Source: Gammaproteobacteria bacterium (GTDB lineage: Bacteria; Pseudomonadota; Gammaproteobacteria; SZUA-140). From it: 64,000 nucleotides of DNA. The DNA lies in contig JADJQS010000002.1 in NCBI GenBank assembly GCA_016712635.1, positions 186,001-250,000 of the forward strand, written 5' to 3'. The notes under the pieces are model-generated. The model saw only the letters and a list, made by a program, of their open reading frames with translations. It was not told where the DNA came from and did no database searches. Positions 46,419 to 56,532 of the stretch are shown piece by piece. The translations under genes were made by a program, and so were the position numbers. Every line of letters starts with the position of its first letter. Positions within the stretch are counted from its first letter, which is position 1.

Positions 46419-47158
46419 CGGCGCGCCTCGATCATCAACCGTTTCATTTCGCGCACCGCCTCCTGCAGGCCCGTGAACAGTGCGCGCGCCACGATGGCGT
46501 GTCCTATATTGAGTTCGCGCAACCCGGTTATCGCGGCGATCGGCTTGACGTTATGGTAGCTAAGACCATGCCCGGCGTTGACCTGGATGCCCGCCGCGAC
46601 CCCGGCTTGCACCACCCTCCGTATGCGGTCCACCTCTCCCTTCATCGCGCGATTATCGACGGCGTCGGCGTAATGTCCGGTGTGGATCTCGACCGCGGGG
46701 GCGCCGGCACGCACCGCCGCCTCGAGCTGGGCGATATCGGCGTCGATGAACAGGGAAACAATGCAGCCGGCAGCGGCAAGGCGTTCGCAGGCGACCTTGA
46801 TCTTCGCCTCCTGCCCCGCCACGTCGAGACCGCCCTCCGTGGTCAACTCCGCGCGGCGCTCCGGCACCAGACAGCAGTTATGCGGGCGGATGCGCTCGGC
46901 ATAGGCCAGCATCTCCGGGGTCACAGCCATCTCGAGATTCATGCGCGTCTGCAGGATGTCCCGCAGCGCCTCGACGTCACGCTCCTGAATGTGACGGCGG
47001 TCCTCCCGCAGGTGCAGGGTGATGCAATCGGCGCCGGCCTGCTCGGCCTCGATCGCCGCCTGGATCGGGTCGGGATAGCGTGTGCCGCGCGACTGCCGCA
47101 GCGTTGCAATATGGTCGATGTTCACACCCAGCAGGATGTCCTGGTCCAGCGCCGTCAT
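46415..47158 (-). CDS. pdxJ: Pyridoxine 5'-phosphate synthase
   Basis: Condenses 1-deoxyxylulose 5-phosphate with 3-amino-2-oxopropyl phosphate in vitamin B6 synthesis. TIM-barrel protein of 247 aa with LLGVNIDHIATLRQSRGTRYPD at the N-terminus, ITLHLREDRRHIQERDV, VSLFIDADIAQLEAAV and GHGLSYHNVKPIAAI. Its ATG overlaps by 4 nt (ATGA) the restored recO stop, which confirms the ancestral recO frame. Confidence 0.97.
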   Translation of the reverse strand: MTALDQDILLGVNIDHIATLRQSRGTRYPDPIQAAIEAEQAGADCITLHLREDRRHIQERDVEALRDILQTRMNLEMAVTPEMLAYAERIRPHNCCLVPERRAELTTEGGLDVAGQEAKIKVACERLAAAGCIVSLFIDADIAQLEAAVRAGAPAVEIHTGHYADAVDNRAMKGEVDRIRRVVQAGVAAGIQVNAGHGLSYHNVKPIAAITGLRELNIGHAIVARALFTGLQEAVREMKRLMIEARR

Positions 47159-47993
47159 GCGCGCCCCCCGCCTTCCATTGTCAATTCAGTTTCGGTCTCC
47201 GCCACTCGGCCGCCGACCCGCCGCCGGAACAATTTCCGGCTGGCCAGCGGCCGCCCGCCCAGTCTCGCCTCGAGCGCGGTGCGTAACAGGCGTTTCGCCT
47301 CGTGCAGATGGACGGCGTCGTGCAGCTCCCCCGCGCCAACGCCAGAAGACTGCCGCCATGCAGGCGCATGGGCCGCGCATGCGCGGCATACTCTGCTGCC
47401 TCTTCCCGCACCGTATGGGGCATCGCCACGGCGTCTTCGTGGACCGGTCCGCGCTCGGGATAATAATAATACATCGCGTCAGGCAGGATCGGGGTACCGC
47501 CCATGATCTCGCGGTCGAGCACCAGGCCATAGCCCAGCTCGCGCAGCAGTGTGAGCTCGAACTGGCGCAGGACCGACTGTTCTGCTTCTGCAGCGATCTC
47601 CGGCGAAGCCAATCGGCGCAGCGCCGCCTCGTAGATGGCGAAAAGCCCCGGATGCGGGTCATGGCGGTGCAGCAGCCGCATCAACAGTTCATTGAGATAG
47701 AAACCGCTGATGAGCGCGCGCCCGCCGATGCTTGCGCTGTCGCGGATCTCGACCGCGGTCAGGGAACCCAACTCCCCGCGCAGGGTCCAGCTTGCAAGCA
47801 GTGGCCGGAACGGCTGCAGAAGTCCATGCATGCGCGATTTCGGCCGACGCGCCCCGCGTGCGACCAGCGCGATGCGTCCCTGACCGGCGGTCAGCAATTC
47901 TATTATCAGACTGCTGTCCCGATACAGCCGGTAGTGCAACACATAGGCCTGTTCCAGCACTCCCCTGGCATGCGTATTCGACGGCGCCTCCAT
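47155..47993 (-). CDS. recO: DNA repair protein RecO, frameshift in a G5 run
   Basis: Mediator of RecFOR recombination that loads RecA on gapped DNA. The N-terminal OB-fold (GVLEQAYVLHYRLYRDSSLIIELLT) and helical domain are in one frame as far as LLALARG. From the run at 47328-47332 the family tail (ELHDAVHLHEAKRLLR..., ending near MEGGGRA) is in the next frame. One extra G would give a 279-aa protein ending in an ATGA overlap with pdxJ. Read as is, a wrong-frame tail runs to 47181. ATG at 47993 has GAGG 8 nt upstream. Confidence 0.9.
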
Positions 47994-48003
47994 CACCATA
48001 GCC

Positions 48004-48888
48004 TCAGTCGCCGTAACCCAGGCTGCGCAGCGCGCGCTCATCGTCCGACCATTTTTCCTTGACCTTGACCCATAGCTGCAGATACACCTTGGCGCCGAAC
48101 AGTCGCTCCATCTCCACCCGGGCCTGGGTGCCGATCTGCTTCAGCATGTGTCCCTGCTTTCCGATTACGATCGCCTTCTGCGCATCGCGCTCAACCCAGA
48201 TCACCGCACCGATGGACGTCAGCCCGCCCTCTTCCTTGAACTGCTCGATCTCGACCGTTACCGCATAGGGAAGTTCATCTCCGAGCAGGCGCGTAAGCTT
48301 TTCACGCACCAGCTCCGCTGCCAGGAATCGCTCGCTGCGATCGGTCACCTGTTCCTCGGGGAACAGCGGCGGAGACTCCGGCAGCAGCCGGCACACCTCG
48401 TTTTCAAGGGCATCCGTCTGCATGCCGTGCGTCGCGCTCACGGGAACGACGGCGGCAAAGTTACGTTTTTCGCTCATCCGGGCGATATACGGCAGCAGAT
48501 GTTCCTTGTCCTTCAGGCGGTCGACCTTGTTCAGCACCAGGATCACCGGGACGCTCACAGATTCCAGAAGATCGAGCACGTGATCATCCTCTTCCTGCCA
48601 TTTCTGGCACTCGGTCACGAACAACACGACGTCGACGTCGGTGATCGCGGCCGTAGCCGCACGGTTCATCACGCGATTGATGGCGTGCCGTACGCCGCGG
48701 TGCAAACCGGGCGTATCGACATAGATGGCCTGGACCGAGGGGGTCGACTTGATCCCCAGGATGCGGTGCCGCGTGGTCTGCGGCTTGCGCGACGTGATGC
48801 TGATCTTCTGCCCCAGGATCCGGTTCAACAGCGTGGATTTGCCGACGTTCGGCCGGCCCACGATGGCGATATAACCGCAGCGATGCAT
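48004..48888 (-). CDS. era: GTPase Era
   Basis: Essential GTPase that binds 16S rRNA in 30S maturation; 294 aa. G1 is GRPNVGKSTLLN, G3 DTPGLHRG, G4 NKVDRL, and the C-terminal KH domain carries AIVIGKQGHMLKQIGTQAR and RLFGAKVYLQLWVKVKEKW. ATG at 48888 (MHRCGYIAIVG) has GGAG 7 nt upstream; an in-frame start at 48918 adds ten unrelated residues. Confidence 0.97.
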   Translation of the reverse strand: MHRCGYIAIVGRPNVGKSTLLNRILGQKISITSRKPQTTRHRILGIKSTPSVQAIYVDTPGLHRGVRHAINRVMNRAATAAITDVDVVLFVTECQKWQEEDDHVLDLLESVSVPVILVLNKVDRLKDKEHLLPYIARMSEKRNFAAVVPVSATHGMQTDALENEVCRLLPESPPLFPEEQVTDRSERFLAAELVREKLTRLLGDELPYAVTVEIEQFKEEGGLTSIGAVIWVERDAQKAIVIGKQGHMLKQIGTQARVEMERLFGAKVYLQLWVKVKEKWSDDERALRSLGYGD

Positions 48889-48969
48889 CACCGTACTCCG
48901 CACGAAGATTCCGAACACATCGGCCGCGGGAGCGCGGTGCAGGCGTCTGTTACTCGTATCGCGGACATG

Positions 48970-49650
48970 TCAGGACCGCTCCTGCAAAAGCTGCAGTGCC
49001 TTGCCGGCCGCTTCCTGCTCGGCCTTGCGCCGGCTGCTCCCTTCGCCGGACAGGACCTCATCCAGTCCGGCAACCCGGCATTCGACGCGAAACATCTGGT
49101 CGTGATCCTGTCCCGCAACGTTCAGCACCTGATATTCCGGCAGCGGCAGCCTGCGCCCCTGCAGGTATTCCTGCAGACGCGTCTTTGGATCCTTCGCCGC
49201 ACGGTCCGGGGAAACGCTCGTGATCTCCGCATTGAACACCGCAAGGATCAGCTCGCGCGCGGCATCGTACCCGGATTCCAGATACGCCGCGCCGATCAGC
49301 GCCTCCATTGCGCCGGCGAGGATGGAGTCACGGCGAAACCCGCCGCTTTTCATCTCCCCTGGCCCCATCAGGAGCTCATCTCCCAGCTCGAGCTCGCGCG
49401 CCCGGCGCGCCAGGGTCTCGCCGTTGACGAGATTCGCGCGCAGACGGCTCAGTGCACCTTCATCCTGCTGTGGAAACATCGCGTACAGGTTCTCGCTGAC
49501 CACCAGGCTCAGGACCGCGTCGCCGAGGAACTCCAAGCGCTCGTTGTTCGGGCTGCCGTAACTGCGGTGGGTCAAGGCCATGCGCAGCAGATCCTCGCGG
49601 GAATAGCGATACCCGAGCCTCTGGCACAGCTTGTCGTAGGACTGCTTCAA
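48970..49650 (-). CDS. rnc: Ribonuclease III
   Basis: Double-strand-specific endoribonuclease; 226 aa. The signature NERLEFLGDAVLSLVVSENL holds catalytic acidic residues; a second acidic site is in AMEALIGAAYLESG. A dsRNA-binding domain follows (DPKTRLQEYLQGRRLPLPEY to SRRKAEQEAAGKALQLL). Between lepB/DUF4845 and era as in Pseudomonas. The start overlaps the DUF4845 stop by 4 nt. Confidence 0.97.
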   Translation of the reverse strand: MKQSYDKLCQRLGYRYSREDLLRMALTHRSYGSPNNERLEFLGDAVLSLVVSENLYAMFPQQDEGALSRLRANLVNGETLARRARELELGDELLMGPGEMKSGGFRRDSILAGAMEALIGAAYLESGYDAARELILAVFNAEITSVSPDRAAKDPKTRLQEYLQGRRLPLPEYQVLNVAGQDHDQMFRVECRVAGLDEVLSGEGSSRRKAEQEAAGKALQLLQERS

Positions 49651-50021
49651 TCGTCCGACAATGTCACGCTGTCCTCGAAGGAGATCAGCAGACTGACATT
49701 GCCATAAAACGGCTCCTGCACCTCGTACTGCACGGTTACCGTCTTTGAATTTGCCTCGTTCCTGACCTTGATGTCGTCCTCTGTTACATGGGTCACGCTG
49801 TTGATTTCCAGCCGCTTCAGCAGCCGCGACCGCAGCTCGCCGACCGCAAGTCCCTGCGATTCCTCTTCCGCCAGCGACTGGAGGGAGGAAGTAACGCTGA
49901 AATGCTGCAGGTAAATGGGCGTAAGCTTGATCCCGATGTAGGCGAAGAAACCGACCACCGCCAGCACGATCAACAGACTGAGAAACGTCAATCCTTCTTG
50001 TTGTTTATCGAATCGTTTCAT
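49647..50021 (-). CDS. DUF4845 domain protein
   Basis: A 124-aa protein with a pilin-like N-terminal hydrophobic segment (QEGLTFLSLLIVLAVVGFFAYIG) preceded by a short basic stretch (MKRFDKQ), then a soluble region (VTHVTEDDIKVRNEANSKTV, VSLLISFEDSV). The prepilin-like GLTFLSLL resembles type IV pilin signals, but DUF4845 has no known role; its place between lepB and rnc is conserved in gammaproteobacteria. GGGAG 8 nt before the ATG at 50021 supports this start. Confidence 0.85.
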   Translation of the reverse strand: MKRFDKQQEGLTFLSLLIVLAVVGFFAYIGIKLTPIYLQHFSVTSSLQSLAEEESQGLAVGELRSRLLKRLEINSVTHVTEDDIKVRNEANSKTVTVQYEVQEPFYGNVSLLISFEDSVTLSDD

Positions 50022-50084
50022 ACCCGGGCTCCCTGACTGGTTGTCCCACAATCATTGCGTCGCACGTCGCGGCGTGAATCGTAC

Positions 50085-50911
50085 TCAATTGAGCATGTCG
50101 CCGATGCGGTTCCAGGTAATGCCGCCTCTGGCGGAATCCCAGTTCATCCATATCATAAACGCTTTCCCGACCTGATTCTCTTCCGGCACCGTGCCCCAGT
50201 AACGGCTGTCGTTGCTGTTGTCGCGGTTGTCTCCCATCACGAAGTAATGATTCTCCGGCACGATAAACTCCCCCTCGGCGATACGGCGGGTGTTCTCGAC
50301 CAGGATTTCGTGCTTGACCTCGCCCAGCTGCTCGGTGCGCAGGCTGGCCCCGCTCATGCCCAGACCGGCGCCAACGCCGGCGTAGATGCCGACATATTCC
50401 TGCGTCGCCCTTTCGCCGTTGATATACACCGTCTTGTCGCTGTAGCGGACGCGGTCGCCCGGGAGCCCGACGATGCGCTTGATGTAGTCGGTGGCGGGAT
50501 CCTTGGGAAAACGGAATACCACGATGTCCCCGTGCCGGGGCGCACCGATATCGATGATCTTGGCGCCCACCACCGGCAGGCGGATGCCGTAGGAAAATTT
50601 GTTTACCAGGATAAAATCCCCCGCCAGCAGGGTCGGCATCATGGAGCCCGAGGGGATGCGGAACGGCTCGACCAGGAACGACCGCAGCACCAGTACGACC
50701 AGGATAATGGGGAAAAAGGAGCGCGCATACTCCACCAGCAGGGGCTCCTTGCGGATCCGCTGGAGCTGCTCCTCGCCGGCGTCCTGCCCGCCGCTCTGCG
50801 TCAATGCAGCGGCAGCGCGTTCCCGGCGCGGCCGCAGCGCATAGGCATCGAGCGCCCAGATCAGCCCGGTCACCAGCAGGGCGAGCACCATTACCGCCTG
50901 AAAGTCGAAGT

Positions 50912-50915
<4 letters not shown>
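50085..50915 (-). CDS. lepB: Signal peptidase I
   Basis: Inner-membrane protease removing Sec/Tat signal peptides; 276 aa. Two N-terminal helices (FQAVMVLALLVTGLIWALDA; FFPIILVVLVLRSFLV) precede the catalytic Ser in PSGSMMPTLLAGD and the Lys in DPATDYIKRIVGLPGD. The conserved GDNRDNSNDSRYWG box is present. ATG overlaps the lepA stop by 4 nt. Confidence 0.97.
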
Positions 50916-52708
<1,793 letters not shown>

Positions 52709-52736
52709 GTATGGCGAATTCTTCCCGGTCCATAAA

Positions 52737-52770
52737 GAAAAAGGGGAGCGCGCCTTGCGCTCCCCTTTCT
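52737..52770 (-). terminator. Terminator of the rpoE-degP operon
   Basis: Stem aaaggggagcgc / gcgctccccttt with a 5-base loop lies between degP and lepA on the minus strand and is followed by TTTTTCTTTATG. A T/A-run on both sides could make it bidirectional, but only the minus-strand genes need it. Confidence 0.9.
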
Positions 52771-52801
52771 ATCATAACAGAGCCGGTAATTATCAGACAG
52801 C

Positions 52802-54268
52802 TTACTGCTTCGCGTCCTCTTCCAGCTTCAACGCCAGGAAAATGGGACTGCCGCGGCGCTGCACCAGGACTGGCACCGCCTTGCCGGCCGGCAGGTCCGC
52901 CACCAGCTTCTTTAACTGCTCCACGCTTCCCACTTCGACGTTGTTGAACTGCAGGATGACATCGCCCCGGCGAATCCCGGCCTTGGAGGCGGGGCCGCTT
53001 TCGGTCGCATCGACCAGCACGCCGTTCTTGCCGTCCAGCTCCTGTTTCTGATCCGGGGTCAGGTCCGCCACCGTGATCGCCAGGCGTTTGATCCGGGTGC
53101 TGTCGCCATCGCCGCCTCCGGCGGCGAGATCGAGCTCCTCCTCCTCCGGCAGCTCGCTGATCATGACCTTGAGGGTCAGCGGCTTGCCGTTGCGAATCAC
53201 CTTGAGCGGCAACTTGGCCCCGATCTTGGACACGCCGACCATGGGCGGCAAGGCGCCGGAACTCTCGACCTCCTTGCCGTCGAACTCGACGATGACGTCG
53301 CCGACCATCACGCCCGCCTTCTGCGCCGGGCTGTCAGGCAGCACGCGCGCGACCAGGGCGCCGATCGGCTTGGACATGCCGAAGGATTCCGCCAGGGCGC
53401 GGTCAACATCCTGGATCAGGATGCCCAGCCAGCCGCGCGTGACATGCCCCTCGCTGCGCAACTGGTCGACCACGCTCATCGCGATATCGATCGGGATTGC
53501 GAACGACAGCCCCATGAACCCGCCGGTGCGGCTGAAGATCTGCGAGTTGACCCCGACGACCTCGCCGTCAAGGTTGAACAGCGGTCCGCCCGAATTGCCG
53601 GGATTGATGGCGACGTCGGTCTGGATGAACGGGACGTAGTTCTCGTTGGGCAGGCTGCGGCCCTTGGCGCTGACGATACCCGCCGTCACCGAGTGCTCGA
53701 AACCGAACGGCGAGCCGATCGCCAGCACCCAGCTGCCCACCTTGAGGTCGGACGAGCTGCCGATCTTGACCACCGGCAGCTTGTCGGCGTCGATCTTGAG
53801 CAGGGCGACATCGCTGTTCTTGTCACTGCCCACGACCTCCGCGACGAACTCGCGCCGGTCGCTCAGCCGAACGACGATCTCATCCGCATCCCGGATCACG
53901 TGGTTATTGGTGAGCACATAGCCGTCGGCGGAGATGATGAAGCCGGAGCCGAGGGATTTCTCGTCGAATTCCTCGCCGCCACCTCCACCACCACCATCGC
54001 CGCCGCGGTCGCCGAAAAAGCGCCGCAGGAAATCGTCGAACGGCGGCTGTTCGGGCATCGACTCCCCGTGCGGGTTGCGAAACTGTTCCTGCTTGATCTT
54101 GGTGGTGGTGCTGATATTGACGACGGCCGGGCTGCTCTGCTCCACCAGCTCGGTGAAATCGGGCAGATCCTTGATCGCCGCCCCGGCGCTCGCGGCGGCC
54201 ATCAGCATCACCAAGGCTGCGCCGTACGACATCCGCCACCCTTTCATCAAACCCGCATTACGACTCAT
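52802..54268 (-). CDS. mucD: Periplasmic Do-like serine protease/chaperone
   Basis: A DegP/MucD-type HtrA protease, 488 aa. A signal peptide (YGAALVMLMAAASAGAA) precedes the trypsin-like domain. The triad is His in TNNHVIRD, Asp in NSDVALLKID and Ser in PGNSGGPL. Two PDZ domains follow (GWLGILIQDVDRAL; GVLVDATESGPASKAGIRRG). A glycine-rich stretch of about eight Gly interrupts the N-terminal region. AGGAG 5 nt before the ATG fixes the start. Upstream rseC overlaps by 11 nt. It should be under RpoE control. Confidence 0.95.
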   Translation of the reverse strand: MSRNAGLMKGWRMSYGAALVMLMAAASAGAAIKDLPDFTELVEQSSPAVVNISTTTKIKQEQFRNPHGESMPEQPPFDDFLRRFFGDRGGDGGGGGGGEEFDEKSLGSGFIISADGYVLTNNHVIRDADEIVVRLSDRREFVAEVVGSDKNSDVALLKIDADKLPVVKIGSSSDLKVGSWVLAIGSPFGFEHSVTAGIVSAKGRSLPNENYVPFIQTDVAINPGNSGGPLFNLDGEVVGVNSQIFSRTGGFMGLSFAIPIDIAMSVVDQLRSEGHVTRGWLGILIQDVDRALAESFGMSKPIGALVARVLPDSPAQKAGVMVGDVIVEFDGKEVESSGALPPMVGVSKIGAKLPLKVIRNGKPLTLKVMISELPEEEELDLAAGGGDGDSTRIKRLAITVADLTPDQKQELDGKNGVLVDATESGPASKAGIRRGDVILQFNNVEVGSVEQLKKLVADLPAGKAVPVLVQRRGSPIFLALKLEEDAKQ

Positions 54269-54812
54269 GTCCACTCCTGTGTTGTTGCGTTACTTCAATT
54301 CTGTCCTTGCGCCGGTAATCGCGCATGATGTCATCCACCGCGACCGTCCGGTCGGGATCGTCCGCGTCCGCAAAGCCGATCAGGCTCGGCTGATGGCGCG
54401 GATCCTGGGAGATGGACCGGGTATAACGGCGCAGCCAGGCAAAGCCCAGCAGCAGTCCCAGCACTCCGCACACCGCCGCAGCCCCCTCGCGCGTTTCCCA
54501 CGCGAGCGCGTCCGCCAGCATCCCTCCGGCCGCGCCGCCCAACAGCAGAAAGACCAGCGGCATGGCATATACCGCGAACGAGGTCCGCACCAAAGTGCCG
54601 TCCTCGAGTCCGATTACGACCATTTCACCGCTCTCGGCCCCGATCGTATTGATCACGCGGACGCGGCTGGTGCGGTTTCCGAACACCTTGGCGAGAACCC
54701 CGGTTCCGCAACCCTTCTGCGCGGCGCAACTGCCGCAGGTGGTCTTGCGCTGGGTTTCCACCCAGGCAAATTTCCCCTCGGTCGAGATCACCTGTGCCGT
54801 TTCCGTCATCAT
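54258..54812 (-). CDS. rseC: SoxR-reducing system/RseC family protein
   Basis: A 184-aa inner-membrane protein of the RseC/MucC family. The N-terminal domain contains a Cys cluster (CGSCAAQKGCG), followed by two helices (TSFAVYAMPLVFLLLGGAAG; AAAVCGVLGLLLGFAWLRR). RseC has a minor positive effect on sigma-E signalling. An ATG at 54809 is an equal alternative start. In Pseudomonas mucB lies between mucA and mucC; here the 184-nt gap upstream holds no gene. Confidence 0.9.
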   Translation of the reverse strand: MMTETAQVISTEGKFAWVETQRKTTCGSCAAQKGCGTGVLAKVFGNRTSRVRVINTIGAESGEMVVIGLEDGTLVRTSFAVYAMPLVFLLLGGAAGGMLADALAWETREGAAAVCGVLGLLLGFAWLRRYTRSISQDPRHQPSLIGFADADDPDRTVAVDDIMRDYRRKDRIEVTQQHRSGHES

Positions 54813-54995
54813 CAGCGTGGCATCGGTATTACGGGATAACCCGGTATTTCGTTCGACAGCACTGTCAGCAGGCGGACGCCGCCAGGCGGCGTCATCCGGT
54901 GTGTTTCTGGATTACAGAGGGGGATTGCACGGGGATGCGTCACAGTATGTGAGCGGCGGCGATGACGGGAAACCCGGGAATCTGGCTACCGATCC

Positions 54996-55709
54996 CTAAT
55001 TCCCGGATCCGTAGCCGACCAGCTGTACATAGGACAGCATCGCCTGGGTGTCCGCAGCCCCGGGGGCGTAGCGGTGGGAATTCACCAGATAATCGTACAG
55101 GTCGGTTGTCGCCACCGAGACATCCTCGCTCACCGCCACGCTGGAACGACGCGCGGGGGCCTGCTCCGCGGGTCTGGCCGCGGCGAGCACGGTGACCGTC
55201 GACTGCTTCGCGCGGACCGCCGGCGCGGCCGCCATCTGTACTGCGGGCGGTGTCTGGGCCACAGCCATGTCCGTCGCCGGATCCTGCGCGGCTGCAACCG
55301 TACGTGCGGACGCGATGACCGGCCCGGACGGGTTGTGCGATCCGCTGTTCAGTTCCATTACGCCCACCCCGAATACCGCGATCGCGGACAGGGAGGCCGC
55401 CAGGGCGAATCCCAGTGTGGCCCGGGTTCTGTGCGACGGTGTCCTGATGGATGTGACAGTGGAGGGTTTGTGACGCGGATTGAAATGAATGGGTTCGTGT
55501 TCCAGGGCCAGCGCGACGCGCCCGGCCAGATCCCGCGAAAGGTGACCGGGCAGGCTTCCTTGCATCGTGTCGCGGATCAGATGATAGTTTCGCCAGCGTT
55601 CACCCGCCAGATCATCGGTTTTCATCGGCTGGACGACGCGCGGGATGTCACATTCGTCGAGCTCGCCGTCAACCAGCAGTGAGACCTTGTCCGCGTTTCT
55701 TTCCATCAT
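54996..55709 (-). CDS. rseA: Sigma-E anti-sigma factor RseA/MucA
   Basis: A 237-aa single-span inner-membrane anti-sigma factor. The cytoplasmic N-terminal part matches RseA/MucA (VSLLVDGELDECDIPRVVQP, ERWRNYHLIRDTMQG). One helix (ATLGFALAASLSAIAVFGVG) is followed by a periplasmic Ala/Thr/Pro-rich region and a C-terminal conserved piece (TTDLYDYLVNSHRY). It holds RpoE inactive until cleaved by DegS-RseP-type proteases, not found here. Start 55709 has AGGTG 6 nt upstream. Confidence 0.92.
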   Translation of the reverse strand: MMERNADKVSLLVDGELDECDIPRVVQPMKTDDLAGERWRNYHLIRDTMQGSLPGHLSRDLAGRVALALEHEPIHFNPRHKPSTVTSIRTPSHRTRATLGFALAASLSAIAVFGVGVMELNSGSHNPSGPVIASARTVAAAQDPATDMAVAQTPPAVQMAAAPAVRAKQSTVTVLAAARPAEQAPARRSSVAVSEDVSVATTDLYDYLVNSHRYAPGAADTQAMLSYVQLVGYGSGN

Positions 55710-55746
55710 GGGCAACACCTGTCGTTTATGGTTATTTTGAACAGAT

Positions 55747-56322
55747 TCAATCCAGCAGGGGCTTCAGCTTGCTGTTGATAACCTCGCGCGCGCGGAATAT
55801 GCGCGACCGCACGGTCCCCACAGGACAGTTCATCCGCTCCGCGATCTCCTCGTAGCTCAGACCGTCGAGCTCGCGCAGGGTGATCGCAGTACGCAGATCC
55901 TCCGGTAATTTTTCGATGGCACTGTGCACCGTATTCTGGATCTCGTCCCTGACCAGGAGGTGCTCGGGGGTCGCGTACTCCTTGAGCTCGGACTCCCCCT
56001 CCAGATATCCCGCCTCCTCGGCATCGATGTCCACACTGGGCGGCCGCCGGCCCTGGGTCACCAGATAGTTCTTCGCCGTATTGACTCCGATGCGGTACAG
56101 CCAGGTATAAAACGCACTCTCGCCGCGAAAGCTCGGAAGGGCGCGGTACGCCTTGATAAACGCCTCCTGCGCTACATCCATAACTTCACTCTGATCATAG
56201 ACATAGCGCGATATCAATTTAGTGAGCCTATATTGATATTTCTGTACAAGGATATCAAACGCTTTCTTGTCGCCATTTTGAACACGTTCGACCAGTGCCT
56301 GGTCAACATTATTATCGCCCAT
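55747..56322 (-). CDS. rpoE: RNA polymerase sigma factor RpoE/AlgU
   Basis: Extracytoplasmic-stress sigma factor, 191 aa. Region 2 includes QALVERVQNGDKKAFDILVQ, YVYDQSEVMDVAQEAFIKAY and SAFYTWLYRIGVNTAKNYL; region 4 is LEDLRTAITLRELDGLSYEEI-like sequence ending MNCPVGTVRSRIFRARE. High similarity to E. coli RpoE. Start at 56322 (MGDNNVDQALVERV). Cotranscribed with rseA and rseC-mucD. Confidence 0.96.
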   Translation of the reverse strand: MGDNNVDQALVERVQNGDKKAFDILVQKYQYRLTKLISRYVYDQSEVMDVAQEAFIKAYRALPSFRGESAFYTWLYRIGVNTAKNYLVTQGRRPPSVDIDAEEAGYLEGESELKEYATPEHLLVRDEIQNTVHSAIEKLPEDLRTAITLRELDGLSYEEIAERMNCPVGTVRSRIFRAREVINSKLKPLLD

Positions 56323-56368
56323 CCGGGCTGGCCCCTCCCGCAAAGGCTTTGCGCCTTGCTCAAGTGGT

Positions 56369-56396
56369 ATTGACAGTATTGTTATCGTTTAGTTCA
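56369..56396 (-). promoter_or_regulatory. Candidate sigma-E autoregulatory promoter
   Basis: On the minus strand TGAACT (56391-56396) and TCAAT (56369-56373) are 17 nt apart, resembling the GAACTT-N16/17-TCTGA pattern of RpoE-dependent promoters, 47 nt before the rpoE ATG. The -10 is imperfect. Confidence 0.35.
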
Positions 56397-56532
56397 GGGT
56401 GATTACGTTTCTATTTCAGTCTTTTATGATATATAGCATATGTCCCCGGCGCGAGTGGACCGGATTGTAGCAGATCACCCTGCTGAATCATCTGTAATAC
56501 CATAATAAAATCAAGGCTTAATACCCCCGCGC

